Assembly (NCBI RefSeq): GCF_013096535.2
Contig: NZ_CP051265.2
Coordinates: 310,001 to 374,000 of the forward strand
Reading direction: 5' to 3'
Origin: Wolbachia endosymbiont of Diaphorina citri
Lineage (GTDB): Bacteria > Pseudomonadota > Alphaproteobacteria > Rickettsiales > Anaplasmataceae
Length of the DNA stretch: 64,000 nucleotides
The translations under genes were made by a program, and so were the position numbers. Positions 30,200-39,473 of this stretch are shown here, piece after piece. The notes beneath the pieces are model-generated. The model had not been told where the DNA came from. It made no database searches and saw only the letters and a program-made list of their open reading frames with translations. Within the stretch, counting starts at the first letter, position 1, and the number at the start of each line of letters is the position of its first letter.

Positions 30200-30823
30200 A
30201 CTTATTCGAGAGTGGCTTTTGCTAAGCTTTATACAGATAAAACTGCTATTACCGCTGCTGACTTGCTGAATGATAGAGTAATACCATTTTTTGATGTACA
30301 AAGCGTGCCATTATTGCGCATTTTGACCGATAGAGGTACAGAATATTGTGGCAAACCAGAGAATCACGCTTATCAGTTATACTTAGGAATCGAAAATATT
30401 GATCACTCAAGAACTAAAGCCAATTCTCCGCAAACTAATGGCATATGCGAGAGATTCCATAAGACTATGCAAGATGAGTGTTACAATATTATTTTTCGCA
30501 AGAAAATCTACAATTCTTTGGAAGATCTGCAGATAGATGTTGATCATTGGTTGCGTTCTTATAATGAGACAAGGCCTCATTCAGGCAAATATTGCTATGG
30601 CAAAACGCCTACTCAGACTTTTCTTAATAGCAAACACATTGCTTTTCAGAAAAATATTAGTAGCATGAAACAAGAGACTGATATTAGTTTTAACTACCTC
30701 AATTCTTCTGTCAGTTAATTCATCCCTGTCAGATTAAGTTGTGTCTAGTACATATTAGTTTTAACTACCTCAATTCTTCTGTCAGTTAATTCATCCCTGT
30801 CAGATTAAGTTGTGTCTAGTACA
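30200..30823 (+). mobile_element. IS481 partial copy in opposite orientation plus duplicated end
   Basis: Directly against copy A, the plus strand carries the last about 170 codons of the transposase (T-Y-S-R-V-A-F to the stop at 30718) and the TGTACTAG end up to 30752. A second 71-bp copy of the same end follows (30753-30823). The first half of the element is missing. Sequence after 30823 is the recombinase gene, so this nested insertion truncates it. Confidence 0.85.
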
Positions 30824-31742
30824 CGTAATATCTATACCTTTTATTCTCTTTTTTTGCGTACGTCAGCGTCATATTTGCATTACAGCCCTTGCACTTAATT
30901 ATTCCCTTAAGCAGTGCTTCCTCATATTTTGCTTTTTTATATGGTTGATTCTTTATTAATTCTTGTGCTTTTTGCCATTTTTCTTCTTCTATTATTGCTT
31001 CATGTTTTCCTTCATACTCTTTCTCATAATGCCGTATTTTTCCCATATATATTGGATTTGTTATTATTCTCCTTACCGTCGCTTTTTTAAAGATATCTGA
31101 TTTCCCTTTCGTACGGTACCCTTGGCTATTTAACTCTCTTGCCAACTCTGCCATTGACTTCAGCTCCACATATCTTTCAAATATATGCTTTACTGTTTTT
31201 GCTTCTTTTTCATTTATTATTAATTCTTTATCTTTTACATCATACCCAAGCGGTAAAGTTCCACCCATCCATAAACCTTGTTCTTTTGATGTTGCTATTT
31301 TATTTTTTACTCTCTCTACTATCATTTCTCTTTCTAGTTGTGCTGCTCCTGATAACACTGTTTGTACAAACTTTCCCATCGGCGTATTATTGTCAAATAT
31401 TTGCGTTACTGCTACAAAATTTACTCTATGCCTTCTAAAAAATGACGTTACTTCTATACTATCTTTTGTTTCTCTTGATAGTCTATCTAATGTATATACT
31501 ACTACACAATCTACTTCTCCTCCTTTAACATCTTCAAATAATTCCTTTATTGCTGGTCTTTCTAAGTTTTTCCCTGAATATCCTCCATCATCGTACCTTT
31601 TTGCCAATACCACCCAACCCTCTCTGCTCTTTATATACTTTTCACATGCTACTCGCTGCGCATCTAAGCTGTTAAACTTTTGTTCTAGACCGTCTTCATT
31701 TGACTTCCTCGTATATATTGCGCATCTCACCTCTTTCAGCAT
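30824..31742 (-). CDS. Large serine recombinase (WO integrase type), C-terminus cut by IS481
   Basis: The start at 31742 (M-L-K-E-V-R-C) is chosen because a GAGGAG ribosome site lies five bases upstream, right after the DUF2924 stop. The resolvase domain shows Y-T-R-K-S with the catalytic Ser near residue 14 and Y-T-L-D-R-L-S-R near residue 82, then a recombinase domain and a C-x-x-C zinc-ribbon half (K-C-K-G-C). About 300 residues remain. The C-terminal coiled part seen at 25505-25990 is gone because the IS481 fragments end at 30823. WO phages integrate with such recombinases. The truncation makes activity unlikely. Confidence 0.88.
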
Positions 31743-31752
31743 TTTCTCCTCT

Positions 31753-32184
31753 TCAGCTCCCATTTTTATCACGCATTCCAAATAATAAAGGTCCGTTGTA
31801 ACTCATTCCCATTATTCTTCCGGCTACTGCTGATAATGATGTGAAAAATTCTTCTCTGTAGATTAAACCCTTGTCTGTTACCATCACCGCATGCGTCTCT
31901 TCTCCTCTCTCTAGTATTAATTCTGTCCCTTCTACTGGTAATTTATCGCTACTTATTCTTTTTCCCTTCTCTAGCCGATCTGCCAGATACTCTAGTCTTT
32001 TTAATCCTTTTCTTGACATTTCTCCATATACTTTTTCCTGCATTCTATAAGCTAATCTTGGTATCAGATATTTCTTTGAGTATCTAGGTGCTTCTTCCAC
32101 AAATACCTTCTTCCACATTTTTCTCAGCTCACCCAAAGGTTTTCTCTCTAAATTCATTACTTTCTTTTCTATTTCTTCCTCCAT
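31753..32184 (-). CDS. DUF2924 family protein, serine recombinase partner
   Basis: The 143-residue protein has the DUF2924 pattern: L-x-x-M-W-K-K-V-F near residue 20, R-L-A-Y-R-M-Q-E, G-T-E-L-I-L-E-R, then S-L-S-A-V-A-G-R-I-M-G-M-S-Y-N-G-P-L-L-F-G. Members sit directly upstream of phage serine recombinases in many Alphaproteobacteria and WO. The stop is only a few bases from the recombinase start, so they are translationally linked. The role is unknown. Confidence 0.85.
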   Translation of the reverse strand: MEEEIEKKVMNLERKPLGELRKMWKKVFVEEAPRYSKKYLIPRLAYRMQEKVYGEMSRKGLKRLEYLADRLEKGKRISSDKLPVEGTELILERGEETHAVMVTDKGLIYREEFFTSLSAVAGRIMGMSYNGPLLFGMRDKNGS

Positions 32185-32188
32185 ATTT

Positions 32189-32638
32189 TTAGCCTTTCAT
32201 AAATAACTTTTCAATTCTGTCTATTTCTTTCTTCAACACTTCAGTTACTTCTTTACTGTTTTTTGCATAATCCATCGCTGTCATTCCAAATTTATCCGCT
32301 TGCTCTATTTCTCCTCCAGCCTTCACTAATTCTTTCACTATCTCTTTTTCGCCTATCATGCATGCAAGGTGCAGCGGTGTGCATTTATTTCCATATTCCT
32401 CAGCATTTACTTCTGCTCCTGATTTTATCAATTCTCTCACGATTTCTAGACGTTTCTCCGTTACCGCTAGGTGCAGTGCTGTATATCCTTCTACATCTTT
32501 AGCATTCACATTCGCTCCTTTTTTGACTAATAATCTCACTGTTTTTGCGTCTACTGCATAATGTAGTTCCCTTTTCGTCTCTTTCTTTTTAAATGAGCTC
32601 TCTAATAGAGATTTCTCTTTCTTACCAAGCTTTATCAT
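32189..32638 (-). CDS. Ankyrin repeat protein (149 residues)
   Basis: Three ankyrin repeats cover residues 25-125 (T-A-L-H-L-A-V, T-P-L-H-L-A-C and the D-K-F-G-M-T-A-M-D-Y-A end). It lacks signal peptide or membrane segments. It is packed four bases before the DUF2924 gene and after a second ankyrin gene, forming an ank-ank-DUF2924-recombinase run. This is WO accessory cargo with a probable protein-binding role. Confidence 0.85.
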   Translation of the reverse strand: MIKLGKKEKSLLESSFKKKETKRELHYAVDAKTVRLLVKKGANVNAKDVEGYTALHLAVTEKRLEIVRELIKSGAEVNAEEYGNKCTPLHLACMIGEKEIVKELVKAGGEIEQADKFGMTAMDYAKNSKEVTEVLKKEIDRIEKLFMKG

Positions 32639-32663
32639 AATCTACCCCTACCTTTCTTTAAAC

Positions 32664-33401
32664 CTAAGCCTTCCTTTTCACCACCTCATCTATCATCTCA
32701 TTTACTTGGCTCATTATCTTGCTTGCTAAATTTTGACATTCCTCCTTTATTAGTGATTTGTCTCTTTTCCTTATTTCTCCTATCTCTATTATTTTTAGCT
32801 CCGGCATGTAGCTTCCATTCAACATGTCTGCTATTTCTCCCACTAGCCCCTCTATTCCATAGCACGTCAGTTCTCTACTTTTTGTTATTCCTCCTTTTTC
32901 TCTCAAAAATTTACTCGCCTTTTCACTCTCTTTGCTATCACATAGACGATACTTTTCACTTTCCCAGATGTAATATATTGGCGTTGCGCCGTACTTATTC
33001 AGTTGATTAACTTCAGCTCCAGCCTTTACCAGCTCTTTTATTATTTCAACTCCTGCTCCTTTGCATGCAGAGTGGAGTGGCGTACATCCAGTAACATATT
33101 GAGTAGCATTTACTTCCGCTCCTTCCCTTAGCAGCACTTTTACATTTTCTAAACTCTTTGCAAATACTGCACAGTGTAGAGGTGTATAACCATTTTTATC
33201 TCTTGCATTTACCTCTGCCCCTTTTTTTATTAATAATCTCACTGTTTTGTAATCGGAGATTTCTACTGCTTGATGCAAGATCGTCTCTCCTTCTTCATTT
33301 CTTTTATTAATGTCTTTAAATCCGTTACTTGATACTTCTTTAAAAAACTTGCTAAAACTCATTTCATACCTCACAAAATTAGCTTTTCTAGCACCAGACA
33401 A
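32664..33401 (-). CDS. Ankyrin repeat protein (245 residues)
   Basis: Ankyrin repeats lie at about residues 38-150 (T-I-L-H-Q-A-V, T-P-L-H-C-A-V, T-P-L-H-S-A-C, T-P-I-Y-Y). A helical, charged C-terminal region of about 90 residues has no recognised domain. It is the first gene of the minus-strand run ending in the recombinase. The repeats resemble those of the next gene, suggesting a tandem duplication. Confidence 0.85.
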   Translation of the reverse strand: MSGARKANFVRYEMSFSKFFKEVSSNGFKDINKRNEEGETILHQAVEISDYKTVRLLIKKGAEVNARDKNGYTPLHCAVFAKSLENVKVLLREGAEVNATQYVTGCTPLHSACKGAGVEIIKELVKAGAEVNQLNKYGATPIYYIWESEKYRLCDSKESEKASKFLREKGGITKSRELTCYGIEGLVGEIADMLNGSYMPELKIIEIGEIRKRDKSLIKEECQNLASKIMSQVNEMIDEVVKRKA

Positions 33402-33530
33402 ATTTCTTATATTTACCTGCTGCTATTCAAGTCATGTCCTTTTTAGCATGAGAAAGCAAGTCTTTTTCTTTTTATTTCATACACTTTTACCTATTATTAA
33501 TATAATATATGAGTATCTAAATATAAGTAC

Positions 33531-33920
33531 TTAACTTATTAGAGATATTATTCGACTATCTTTCCAACTTCTGTGCAAATGTCGATGTTCATGCCACTTC
33601 AGTACTCCCAGGTAAAATACTAAAATGTGCTTTTCTAATTCGTGTATTGAGTCTTTTTGCTCTGAATCCAAATCATTTTTATAGTAAACGTTGTGTTCTG
33701 CTAAAACATATTTTCTGACCTTCTGATCTGTATAATTTTCTACTTTATAGTTGTGAGTAACGCTAAATCTTTCTAAAATTGGCTTGTGTTTTAAATTCCA
33801 ATATTGCCCTGAAAGTTTATCGCTTCCCAATACAAATTTATTTCCTCTTTCTTCTACGCTACTAACTGGAAAGCACGTATTTATGTCTCCTAAATCCCAA
33901 CTGTTGTAAGTTAAAAATAT
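33531..33920 (-). pseudogene. Tail protein gpI, displaced C-terminal part
   Basis: An open minus-strand frame runs from the IS110 left flank (about 33920) through W-D-L-G-D-I-N-T to a stop at 33531. The only start inside is TTG. It continues the logic of the gpI-like gene at 35153-36106, whose own 3' end is replaced by unrelated sequence where the IS110 region begins. I infer one tail gene split by the IS110 insertion, with some sequence lost at the right side. Confidence 0.6.
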
Positions 33921-33924
33921 GATA

Positions 33925-34126
33925 TAAAGGAGATAAGAGGGAAGATAACCCTACTCACTATAGGAATAGAGTTATCACGGGCGTGTGCGACCGACCAACT
34001 GTTGGTATTATAACCGTTCGGATCAAGGTACACTAGCCCATCTCTCGATACGTTTGAATAGTTGCATGGGACATATGTATGCACCCGTTTACAATCTTAA
34101 ATTAATTAAAACTAATCGAGGTTATT
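33925..34126 (+). ncRNA. Candidate IS110 left-end non-coding (bridge) RNA region
   Basis: About 200 bp of GC-richer, structured sequence precedes the IS110 transposase. Stems visible include GATAAC...GTTATC and CCAAC-TG-TTGG-like pairing. IS110 elements of the IS621 kind encode a bridge RNA in the non-coding end upstream of the transposase. The position fits. The exact RNA ends and guide loops cannot be set from one copy. Confidence 0.4.
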
Positions 34127-35071
34127 ATGATTACATCTTATCAAAATTTTATTGGCATTGATATCGGAAAATTTAAAAATGTTGTTGCAGTTCACAAACA
34201 GAAGAATGCTGTCGAATTCGACAATGATACTGCTGGCTGGCAACAATTGTTTCAAGATTTTTCAAATATCTTACCTAATTCTTTAGTAACTCTGGAAAAC
34301 ACTGGAAAATATGAGCTTGGCTTAGCACATTTTCTTGTTGATAAAGATATTGCTGTACATCGAGCTAATACTCGCAAAGTAAAAAGCTTTGTTCTATCTC
34401 ATGGAACTTTAGCAAAGTCTGATCAATCAGATGCAAGAGCCCTTGCTCAGTATGGGTTTGAACGCTATAGTACTCTATCTCTATTTGCACCTATGTCAAA
34501 AGAACAAACAACCTTAGTTGCACTTTGTCAACGTCGTGATGACATTACAAAAATGAGAGCTCAAGAGAAATCTAGGCTTGCAGCACCTGAAAACGACCAT
34601 ATAAAAGAAAGCTGTCAGAAAACTATTGAATTCTTTAATAGCCAGATAGATGAGCTCAACAATACCATACAAAAAATTATTGATGAGAATCCAGAGTTAC
34701 AAAAGCGCCAAAAAATCCTTAAAACAGTTCCAGGAATAGGTGCAAAATTATCTCAAGATTTTCTGTGTCTAATGCCAGAACTTGGTTATGTAAGTAGGGG
34801 AGAAATTGCAAGTCTTGCTGGAGTTGCACCTCATCCGAAAGAAAGTGGTAAAACTATTGGTTATCGCAGAATAAGTGGTGGCAGAAGCAACGTTCGTGAA
34901 AAGCTTTTTACAGCTGCGATGTCTGCTTCAAGGTCTAAGTCTGCGCTTGGTGGCTTCTATTCAAGGCTTGTTGGTAAAGGTAAAAAGAAGATGGTGGCTA
35001 TGACAGCTCTAATGCGTAAAATCATAGTAATTGCCAATGCGAGGCTTAAAGAAGCAGTCAATGTGAATTAA
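34127..35071 (+). CDS. IS110-family transposase
   Basis: The 314-residue protein has the RuvC-like DEDD domain at the N-terminus (G-I-D-I-G-K, then L-E-N-T-G-K-Y and S-D-Q-S-D-A-R-A-L-A) and the C-terminal Transposase_20 domain with P-G-I-G, S-L-A-G-V-A-P and the S-G-G-R-S-N-V-R-E motif carrying the catalytic Ser. The reading frame is complete. The element interrupts the gpI tail gene. The ends lack inverted repeats, as usual for the family, so element borders are not called exactly. Confidence 0.92.
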   Translation: MITSYQNFIGIDIGKFKNVVAVHKQKNAVEFDNDTAGWQQLFQDFSNILPNSLVTLENTGKYELGLAHFLVDKDIAVHRANTRKVKSFVLSHGTLAKSDQSDARALAQYGFERYSTLSLFAPMSKEQTTLVALCQRRDDITKMRAQEKSRLAAPENDHIKESCQKTIEFFNSQIDELNNTIQKIIDENPELQKRQKILKTVPGIGAKLSQDFLCLMPELGYVSRGEIASLAGVAPHPKESGKTIGYRRISGGRSNVREKLFTAAMSASRSKSALGGFYSRLVGKGKKKMVAMTALMRKIIVIANARLKEAVNVN

Positions 35072-35091
35072 AAAAATCTGCATAGAAAATA

Positions 35092-35158
35092 GGTTAACGA
35101 ATATGTGGATAAATACGTCTACACACATTTAAAGTATTTATCCACATATTCGTTAACC
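35092..35158. repeat. Perfect 25-bp inverted repeat with 17-base loop
   Basis: Arm 35092-35116 (starts GGTTAACGAATATGTGG) is an exact reverse complement of arm 35134-35158. The loop is 17 bases. It lies 20 bp after the IS110 transposase stop and overlaps the end of the chimeric gpI frame. It could act as a bidirectional terminator or be a palindromic repeat insertion. There is no U-tract on either side. Confidence 0.75.
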
Positions 35159-36106
35159 ATAAGATCTAAGCAGTAACTGTTGTTTGATACAAAATTTTTC
35201 TATGATTAAGTTAGGGTTTTTATTGTCAAAAATGCACTTTTTACTCGAATAAAAAACAAAATTACAAACAAAAGTTGTAATGAAACTAAATTCAAAAAAT
35301 TTTAAAAAACATAGTTGATCTGATAATACTATCTGCGCTTTTGCAAATTTAATCGATGGTAATAAACTCTGTGGTAATGGATATAGTGCTTTTACGTTAT
35401 ACCACTGATGACTTCTTTCATAAATGCCTTGGTAATCCTTTATGTGAGGTTCTGTTTCTCCAAGTACTGCCACATCTAACCGATATACGTCATTACTAAA
35501 TGCCTGCTCATAATGAACACGAAAAGTACTAAACTTAAAATTTGGATTTAAGCTTTTTAGCTCAAATGTATTCTTCCGACCAAACGATAATACTGGTCCA
35601 TCCTTTTCAACCTTTATCCCTGAGTACTCCGATAACAAATTTCCAAAAAAGCTTTCATCTAAAATAAACCTATCAACGTTGTAGTAATCATTAAACATCC
35701 TCATTAGCCGCGATCTTGCTGGCAATGACAGCTTTGCAAGTTCTACTACTGCATCTACAAAAAAGTCATTTGGAACATCTTTTATACCTATCTGCAGCTC
35801 AAAGAAGTGCTTGCCAGGTGGTTCTTCGATAATTTTAATATCTTCTATATTCGCCCACTTTAGTGCTATTTTGAGTGATGCTGGAGTTCCTCTCAGTCTT
35901 TGAAATTTTACTCCTTCTACTACAGCTTTTCTTTTATCCTTTATCCAACGTAGTATTTCCCCCAATTCATATTCCTCAATCAACCACGGCAATGTTTCTT
36001 CTTTAAGACTAAACTTAAATCCCCTGATACAGCTTGGATCTACTTTATAATCTATCGCATCTACTAGCGCTTTCTCCTGGTTTGTTGCATTTGGTGGCAG
36101 TAACAT
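35153..36106 (-). CDS. Phage tail protein I (gpI-like), 3' end replaced
   Basis: The N-terminal about 260 residues match the phage tail protein I pattern (L-P-P-N-A-T start, A-L-x-W-A-N, L-P-A-R-S-R-L, then D-V-A-V-L-G-E-T). It is a P2-type baseplate/tail-fibre attachment protein that follows gpJ. From about 35320 the frame goes through low-complexity F/K-rich sequence to a stop in the 25-bp inverted repeat, which is not the native end. The real C-terminus is probably the piece at 33531-33920. Confidence 0.75.
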   Translation of the reverse strand: MLLPPNATNQEKALVDAIDYKVDPSCIRGFKFSLKEETLPWLIEEYELGEILRWIKDKRKAVVEGVKFQRLRGTPASLKIALKWANIEDIKIIEEPPGKHFFELQIGIKDVPNDFFVDAVVELAKLSLPARSRLMRMFNDYYNVDRFILDESFFGNLLSEYSGIKVEKDGPVLSFGRKNTFELKSLNPNFKFSTFRVHYEQAFSNDVYRLDVAVLGETEPHIKDYQGIYERSHQWYNVKALYPLPQSLLPSIKFAKAQIVLSDQLCFLKFFEFSFITTFVCNFVFYSSKKCIFDNKNPNLIIEKFCIKQQLLLRSYG

Positions 36107-36139
36107 TAGCTTTTATTTATCGATTTAACTCGTGAATTT

Positions 36140-37492
36140 TTAAGGTATTGAACTCCTTTCTTTAAAGCTCTCAGGACCAGATTTAAAATCATTAAGTAAT
36201 CCTCTTGGCAATTTATTATCAGCTTTACTGTTATCGCTATGGTACAGAACAGCTGCTGCAACAATAATACAACCTACTACTATTCCTGCTGCTACAAAAC
36301 TTCCTTGAACAATAAGATATATAGATAATGGAAACATTACTGTAATAGCTACCAATGTTGAAGTAGTTATTGCTTTTTTCGCATTGTTATACTTAGGTAT
36401 TTGATCATCAACAGTAGAAGTATTTGAGCGGCTTTTGGCAGCATGTAATATTTCTCTTATTACTTTAATATTATCCTCCCTTTCCTTTCGAGTTGGTAAT
36501 GTTGCAACTACAGATTTATTTTCATCACACTCCGTATAAGCATCCAGAATCCCAAATGTGCATCCCCCAGCCATTTTACCTACGATTTCCTGAGTGTCCT
36601 CATAACTATAGCCAAGCATGTCAATAGGTTTCTCGCCCTTGTAATTGACAGCATCAGGATTTGCTCCTTTATCTAATAATCTTTGAATTAATTCTGGAGA
36701 ATCACCTCTAAGGCATGCTATGTGTAACGGTGTCATACCATTAGAAAGATGAATACAATTTATATCAAGGTCTTCTCTTTCTAGTAACTTACTTATAATG
36801 TCCTTTTGTTTCAAAAGCCCTGAAATTTTGTTTAATATTTTTTTATTTTTGTTTACACGATTTCTTATATATAGTTTTTCTTTCAAATCTTTTTCGTATT
36901 GAGGTAAGAATGATTCACCTTTATTAATGTCTTTCTGAAGATTAGAACAGAAACCACTAAAGTCCTGTCCGTTAATATGATTCCACCCTTTAGATATAGC
37001 AAGAAGAATCGGATTATTACCATAGAGTAAACTATACTTGTTAATGTTTTCATCTTTCTCAATATCACCTTTTGCAACAGATGAATTTGATATATCAAAC
37101 ATTAGCTCAGTATTTTCACCCACTAAGATATTAGTGCTCTCTAAGTGAAAACAAGGTATGCTTGATTGAAACTTTCCTGGAGGTGTGAGCCGTCCAACAC
37201 TTTCTTTCCATTCCACTGGTTCAGAATCTTCATCAAACCCGTTATCGTACTCATCTATAGTAGAAGAGCGGACTCCTTTTTCAGTTAACAGTTTGTGCAT
37301 GTTCAAGCAGTCTCTGTAACCTTCTTTAATAATATCGTTAATCTTTCTTTTTATTTGCACGTCAAGTTCATCGTCTTGTATATTGTGCTTTTCATAAATT
37401 ATTTTTTTAAGCTCTTCTTTACTCAATTGTGATAACCAACTTGCAAAATTTTCCAAATCACATTGAATATTCTGTTCTATCTCTCCTGTCAT
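36140..37492 (-). CDS. Ankyrin protein with C-terminal membrane segments
   Basis: The 450-residue protein has an N-terminal helical region, a divergent middle, two ankyrin repeats at about residues 250-310 (T-P-L-H-I-A-C then K-P-I-D-M) and two hydrophobic segments near residues 375-425 that may form a membrane hairpin. It lies between the gpI-like and gpJ genes within the baseplate cluster but is not a structural gene family I know. It is likely WO cargo acting at a membrane. Confidence 0.75.
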   Translation of the reverse strand: MTGEIEQNIQCDLENFASWLSQLSKEELKKIIYEKHNIQDDELDVQIKRKINDIIKEGYRDCLNMHKLLTEKGVRSSTIDEYDNGFDEDSEPVEWKESVGRLTPPGKFQSSIPCFHLESTNILVGENTELMFDISNSSVAKGDIEKDENINKYSLLYGNNPILLAISKGWNHINGQDFSGFCSNLQKDINKGESFLPQYEKDLKEKLYIRNRVNKNKKILNKISGLLKQKDIISKLLEREDLDINCIHLSNGMTPLHIACLRGDSPELIQRLLDKGANPDAVNYKGEKPIDMLGYSYEDTQEIVGKMAGGCTFGILDAYTECDENKSVVATLPTRKEREDNIKVIREILHAAKSRSNTSTVDDQIPKYNNAKKAITTSTLVAITVMFPLSIYLIVQGSFVAAGIVVGCIIVAAAVLYHSDNSKADNKLPRGLLNDFKSGPESFKERSSIP

Positions 37493-37597
37493 AACTATTT
37501 TTAATTTATATATTACTTAATAATTATATATAATATTTTTACTATTGTCAACTTATCGCTTTCTCAACGTTGTTGCAATGCAAGCTTCATACAATTC

Positions 37598-38395
37598 TTA
37601 ACCTTCTACTAATTCAAGTTCTAAATGACCTAAATGAGCACATTCATTACCTAGCACCATAACATCCTCTTTTGGCTCTATTAATTCTACGTTTTCTACA
37701 CCCTCTACAAATAGATTTGCTATTATCCAAGATCTTGTAACATTCCATCCCAGCCTTCTATTTGCTTCAAACTTCTCAATAAACTGCTTCGTGATTTCTT
37801 CCTCTGATATTACAGGACTTATGCTCATTCTGCTGTGAATATCTATTTCCGTAATATTGCAACCAATTACTGTTACTGTATCTGTTAAAACCCTTATATC
37901 ATCTCTGGTAACCTGCTTTTTTACAATTTCAAGTAAGTCTTCTGGCACTGTGGATAACTCTGTGGATAAAATTGAGATCTCTACACTTCCTGGCACTTTT
38001 GACTCAACTAGCGCATCCTTTACTCTTTTATCTGCTGACAGTGCATGATATCTATAATATTCCTTACTTCCTCCTGTTGACCAACCTGCTATTTTTGCTT
38101 TTACCCTCTTTCTAAATCTTTCATCCTCTTCTTCTTTCTGCCTATCCACTCCGTAAAACTCAGCTAAATTATCAAGATCTTCTCCTTTCGCAAATTTTAG
38201 TAAATTGCTCTTTACTGATTCATTTATTCTTTGTCTTAGTAACAATTCCCTCCATGCTGCTACCTCAAGAATCTTTATCGATGGATCACTTTCAACTAAT
38301 GCTGAAAAGGTTTCATCTCTACGGACTAACTCTTCCTTCATTCTCGAAAAGATTTCCTCATAGCTTAGCTTTTCAATAATATTAGATGTCTGCAT
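37598..38395 (-). CDS. Baseplate assembly protein J
   Basis: The 265-residue protein has the P2 gpJ / baseplate J-like layout: N-terminal F-S-x-L-V-E-S-D-P-S-I-K-I-L-E-V-A-A-W-R-E, then a core with D-x-L-A-E-F-Y-G-V and G-G-S-K-E-Y-Y-R-Y-H-A-L-S-A-D. It forms the wedge of the contractile tail baseplate. It begins two bases after the gp25-like gene stop, in the classical order gpV-(PAAR)-gp25-gpJ-gpI. Confidence 0.9.
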   Translation of the reverse strand: MQTSNIIEKLSYEEIFSRMKEELVRRDETFSALVESDPSIKILEVAAWRELLLRQRINESVKSNLLKFAKGEDLDNLAEFYGVDRQKEEEDERFRKRVKAKIAGWSTGGSKEYYRYHALSADKRVKDALVESKVPGSVEISILSTELSTVPEDLLEIVKKQVTRDDIRVLTDTVTVIGCNITEIDIHSRMSISPVISEEEITKQFIEKFEANRRLGWNVTRSWIIANLFVEGVENVELIEPKEDVMVLGNECAHLGHLELELVEG

Positions 38396-38397
38396 TT

Positions 38398-38733
38398 CTA
38401 AACAACTACTCCACTAATATCTATGAATTTGCCTTCTGGAAGATAAATACCTTCGAGTACAAGAGTCATTTTTCCTTCTTTAACTTCAGCAATCTTTACT
38501 TTTTCTAACTTAAATCTCTTCTCAAATTTCCCCAGTGCTTCTGCTGTTGCTGCATAGATTTCCAAAGTTAAATCTCTATTTATTGGCTTATCCACCAATT
38601 CAAATAATCTTGACCCATAATCTCTCCTCATTACTCTGCTATTAATAGGGGTAGTTAAAATATCTACGACAGATTGCTTTAAGTGCTCTATTCCTTCTAA
38701 CGCTTTTCCTGTTTTAGCATCCATACCCTTCAT
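38398..38733 (-). CDS. Baseplate wedge protein, gp25/gpW(P2)-like
   Basis: The 111-residue protein carries the gp25-like lysozyme-fold signature: I-x-x-S-V-x-D-I-L-T-T-P-x-x-S-R-V-M-R-R-D-Y-G-S-R-L-F-E-L-V-D. It attaches to gpJ at the baseplate edge. It ends three bases before gpJ and follows the PAAR gene, so the unit is tightly coupled. Confidence 0.9.
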   Translation of the reverse strand: MKGMDAKTGKALEGIEHLKQSVVDILTTPINSRVMRRDYGSRLFELVDKPINRDLTLEIYAATAEALGKFEKRFKLEKVKIAEVKEGKMTLVLEGIYLPEGKFIDISGVVV

Positions 38734-38735
38734 TT

Positions 38736-38990
38736 CTATTTTGCAAAAACGCTTTCACTGCCTTTTATTACTTTAAATCCACAGGAAACTATATCTCCTA
38801 TTCTTCCCGCTCCAAACCCATTTGCAAACACTGTTTTTGATCCTTCTATTAATATTTTTCCTTCACTAAAACTATCTCCTTGCCGGCAAACTGGCTTACC
38901 ATTTACAAAAACATTATTACTGCCGCTAATGCAGAAATGTGGTATAGCTTCTCCACAGTAGTCTCCTAACCTCACTATTCCTTTGTTCAA
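38736..38990 (-). CDS. PAAR-like spike tip protein
   Basis: The 84-residue protein is built of short repeats with G-D and V-F-V-N-G-K-P-V-C-R-x-G-D / V-F-A-N-G patterns, typical of PAAR proteins that cap the gpV spike with a metal-binding tip. It overlaps the end of gpV by four bases, supporting co-translation. Confidence 0.8.
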   Translation of the reverse strand: MNKGIVRLGDYCGEAIPHFCISGSNNVFVNGKPVCRQGDSFSEGKILIEGSKTVFANGFGAGRIGDIVSCGFKVIKGSESVFAK

Positions 38991-39451
38991 TTTAAGTCGA
39001 TCCTTTCTGCTTTCAGTTTTATTCCACTTTTTGTCATTTCTATACTTGATCCCCCAGCCTTCAGTGTTATTTTATCTACTACTTCAATCTCTAAATGATG
39101 TTTATCTTTATCGTATGACAACTTTGTTCCATCTTGAAACTTCACACTATTTATTTCTTTTTTATTCTCTGGTGCAGGGTATTTTTCATGGTATATCCCT
39201 CCTAACACTACTCCTAATGATAATTCACCAAGAGGAGAAAATATCATACCCTGTTCATCAATATCTGGCGGAGACCAATCTCTATCTTTTCCTGCTTTGC
39301 TCGTTATCCATGGCACCCAATCTGTTAAAAATTCTCCTATTTTAACTCTTACTTTTGCTTTTTCATAATCTATTTCTTTTACAACTCCTATACGAACAAT
39401 GTTGGCCATTTTCCTCTGTAGTTCCGAAATTGCAAAATTATTTTCTAACAT
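38987..39451 (-). CDS. Baseplate spike protein V
   Basis: The 154-residue protein has the OB-fold of P2 gpV (V-R-V-K-I-G-E-F-L-T-D-W-V-P-W, then P-L-G-E-L-S-x-G-V-V-L-G-G) and a beta-helix style C-terminus (L-K-A-G-G-S-S-I-E-M-T). It forms the tail spike. Its start overlaps the stop of an upstream phage gene, of which only about 12 codons (K-I-E-I-G-E-I-N-V-R-K) remain before the IS982 fragment. Confidence 0.88.
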   Translation of the reverse strand: MLENNFAISELQRKMANIVRIGVVKEIDYEKAKVRVKIGEFLTDWVPWITSKAGKDRDWSPPDIDEQGMIFSPLGELSLGVVLGGIYHEKYPAPENKKEINSVKFQDGTKLSYDKDKHHLEIEVVDKITLKAGGSSIEMTKSGIKLKAERIDLN

Positions 39452-39473
39452 TTATTTCACCGATTTCTATTTT

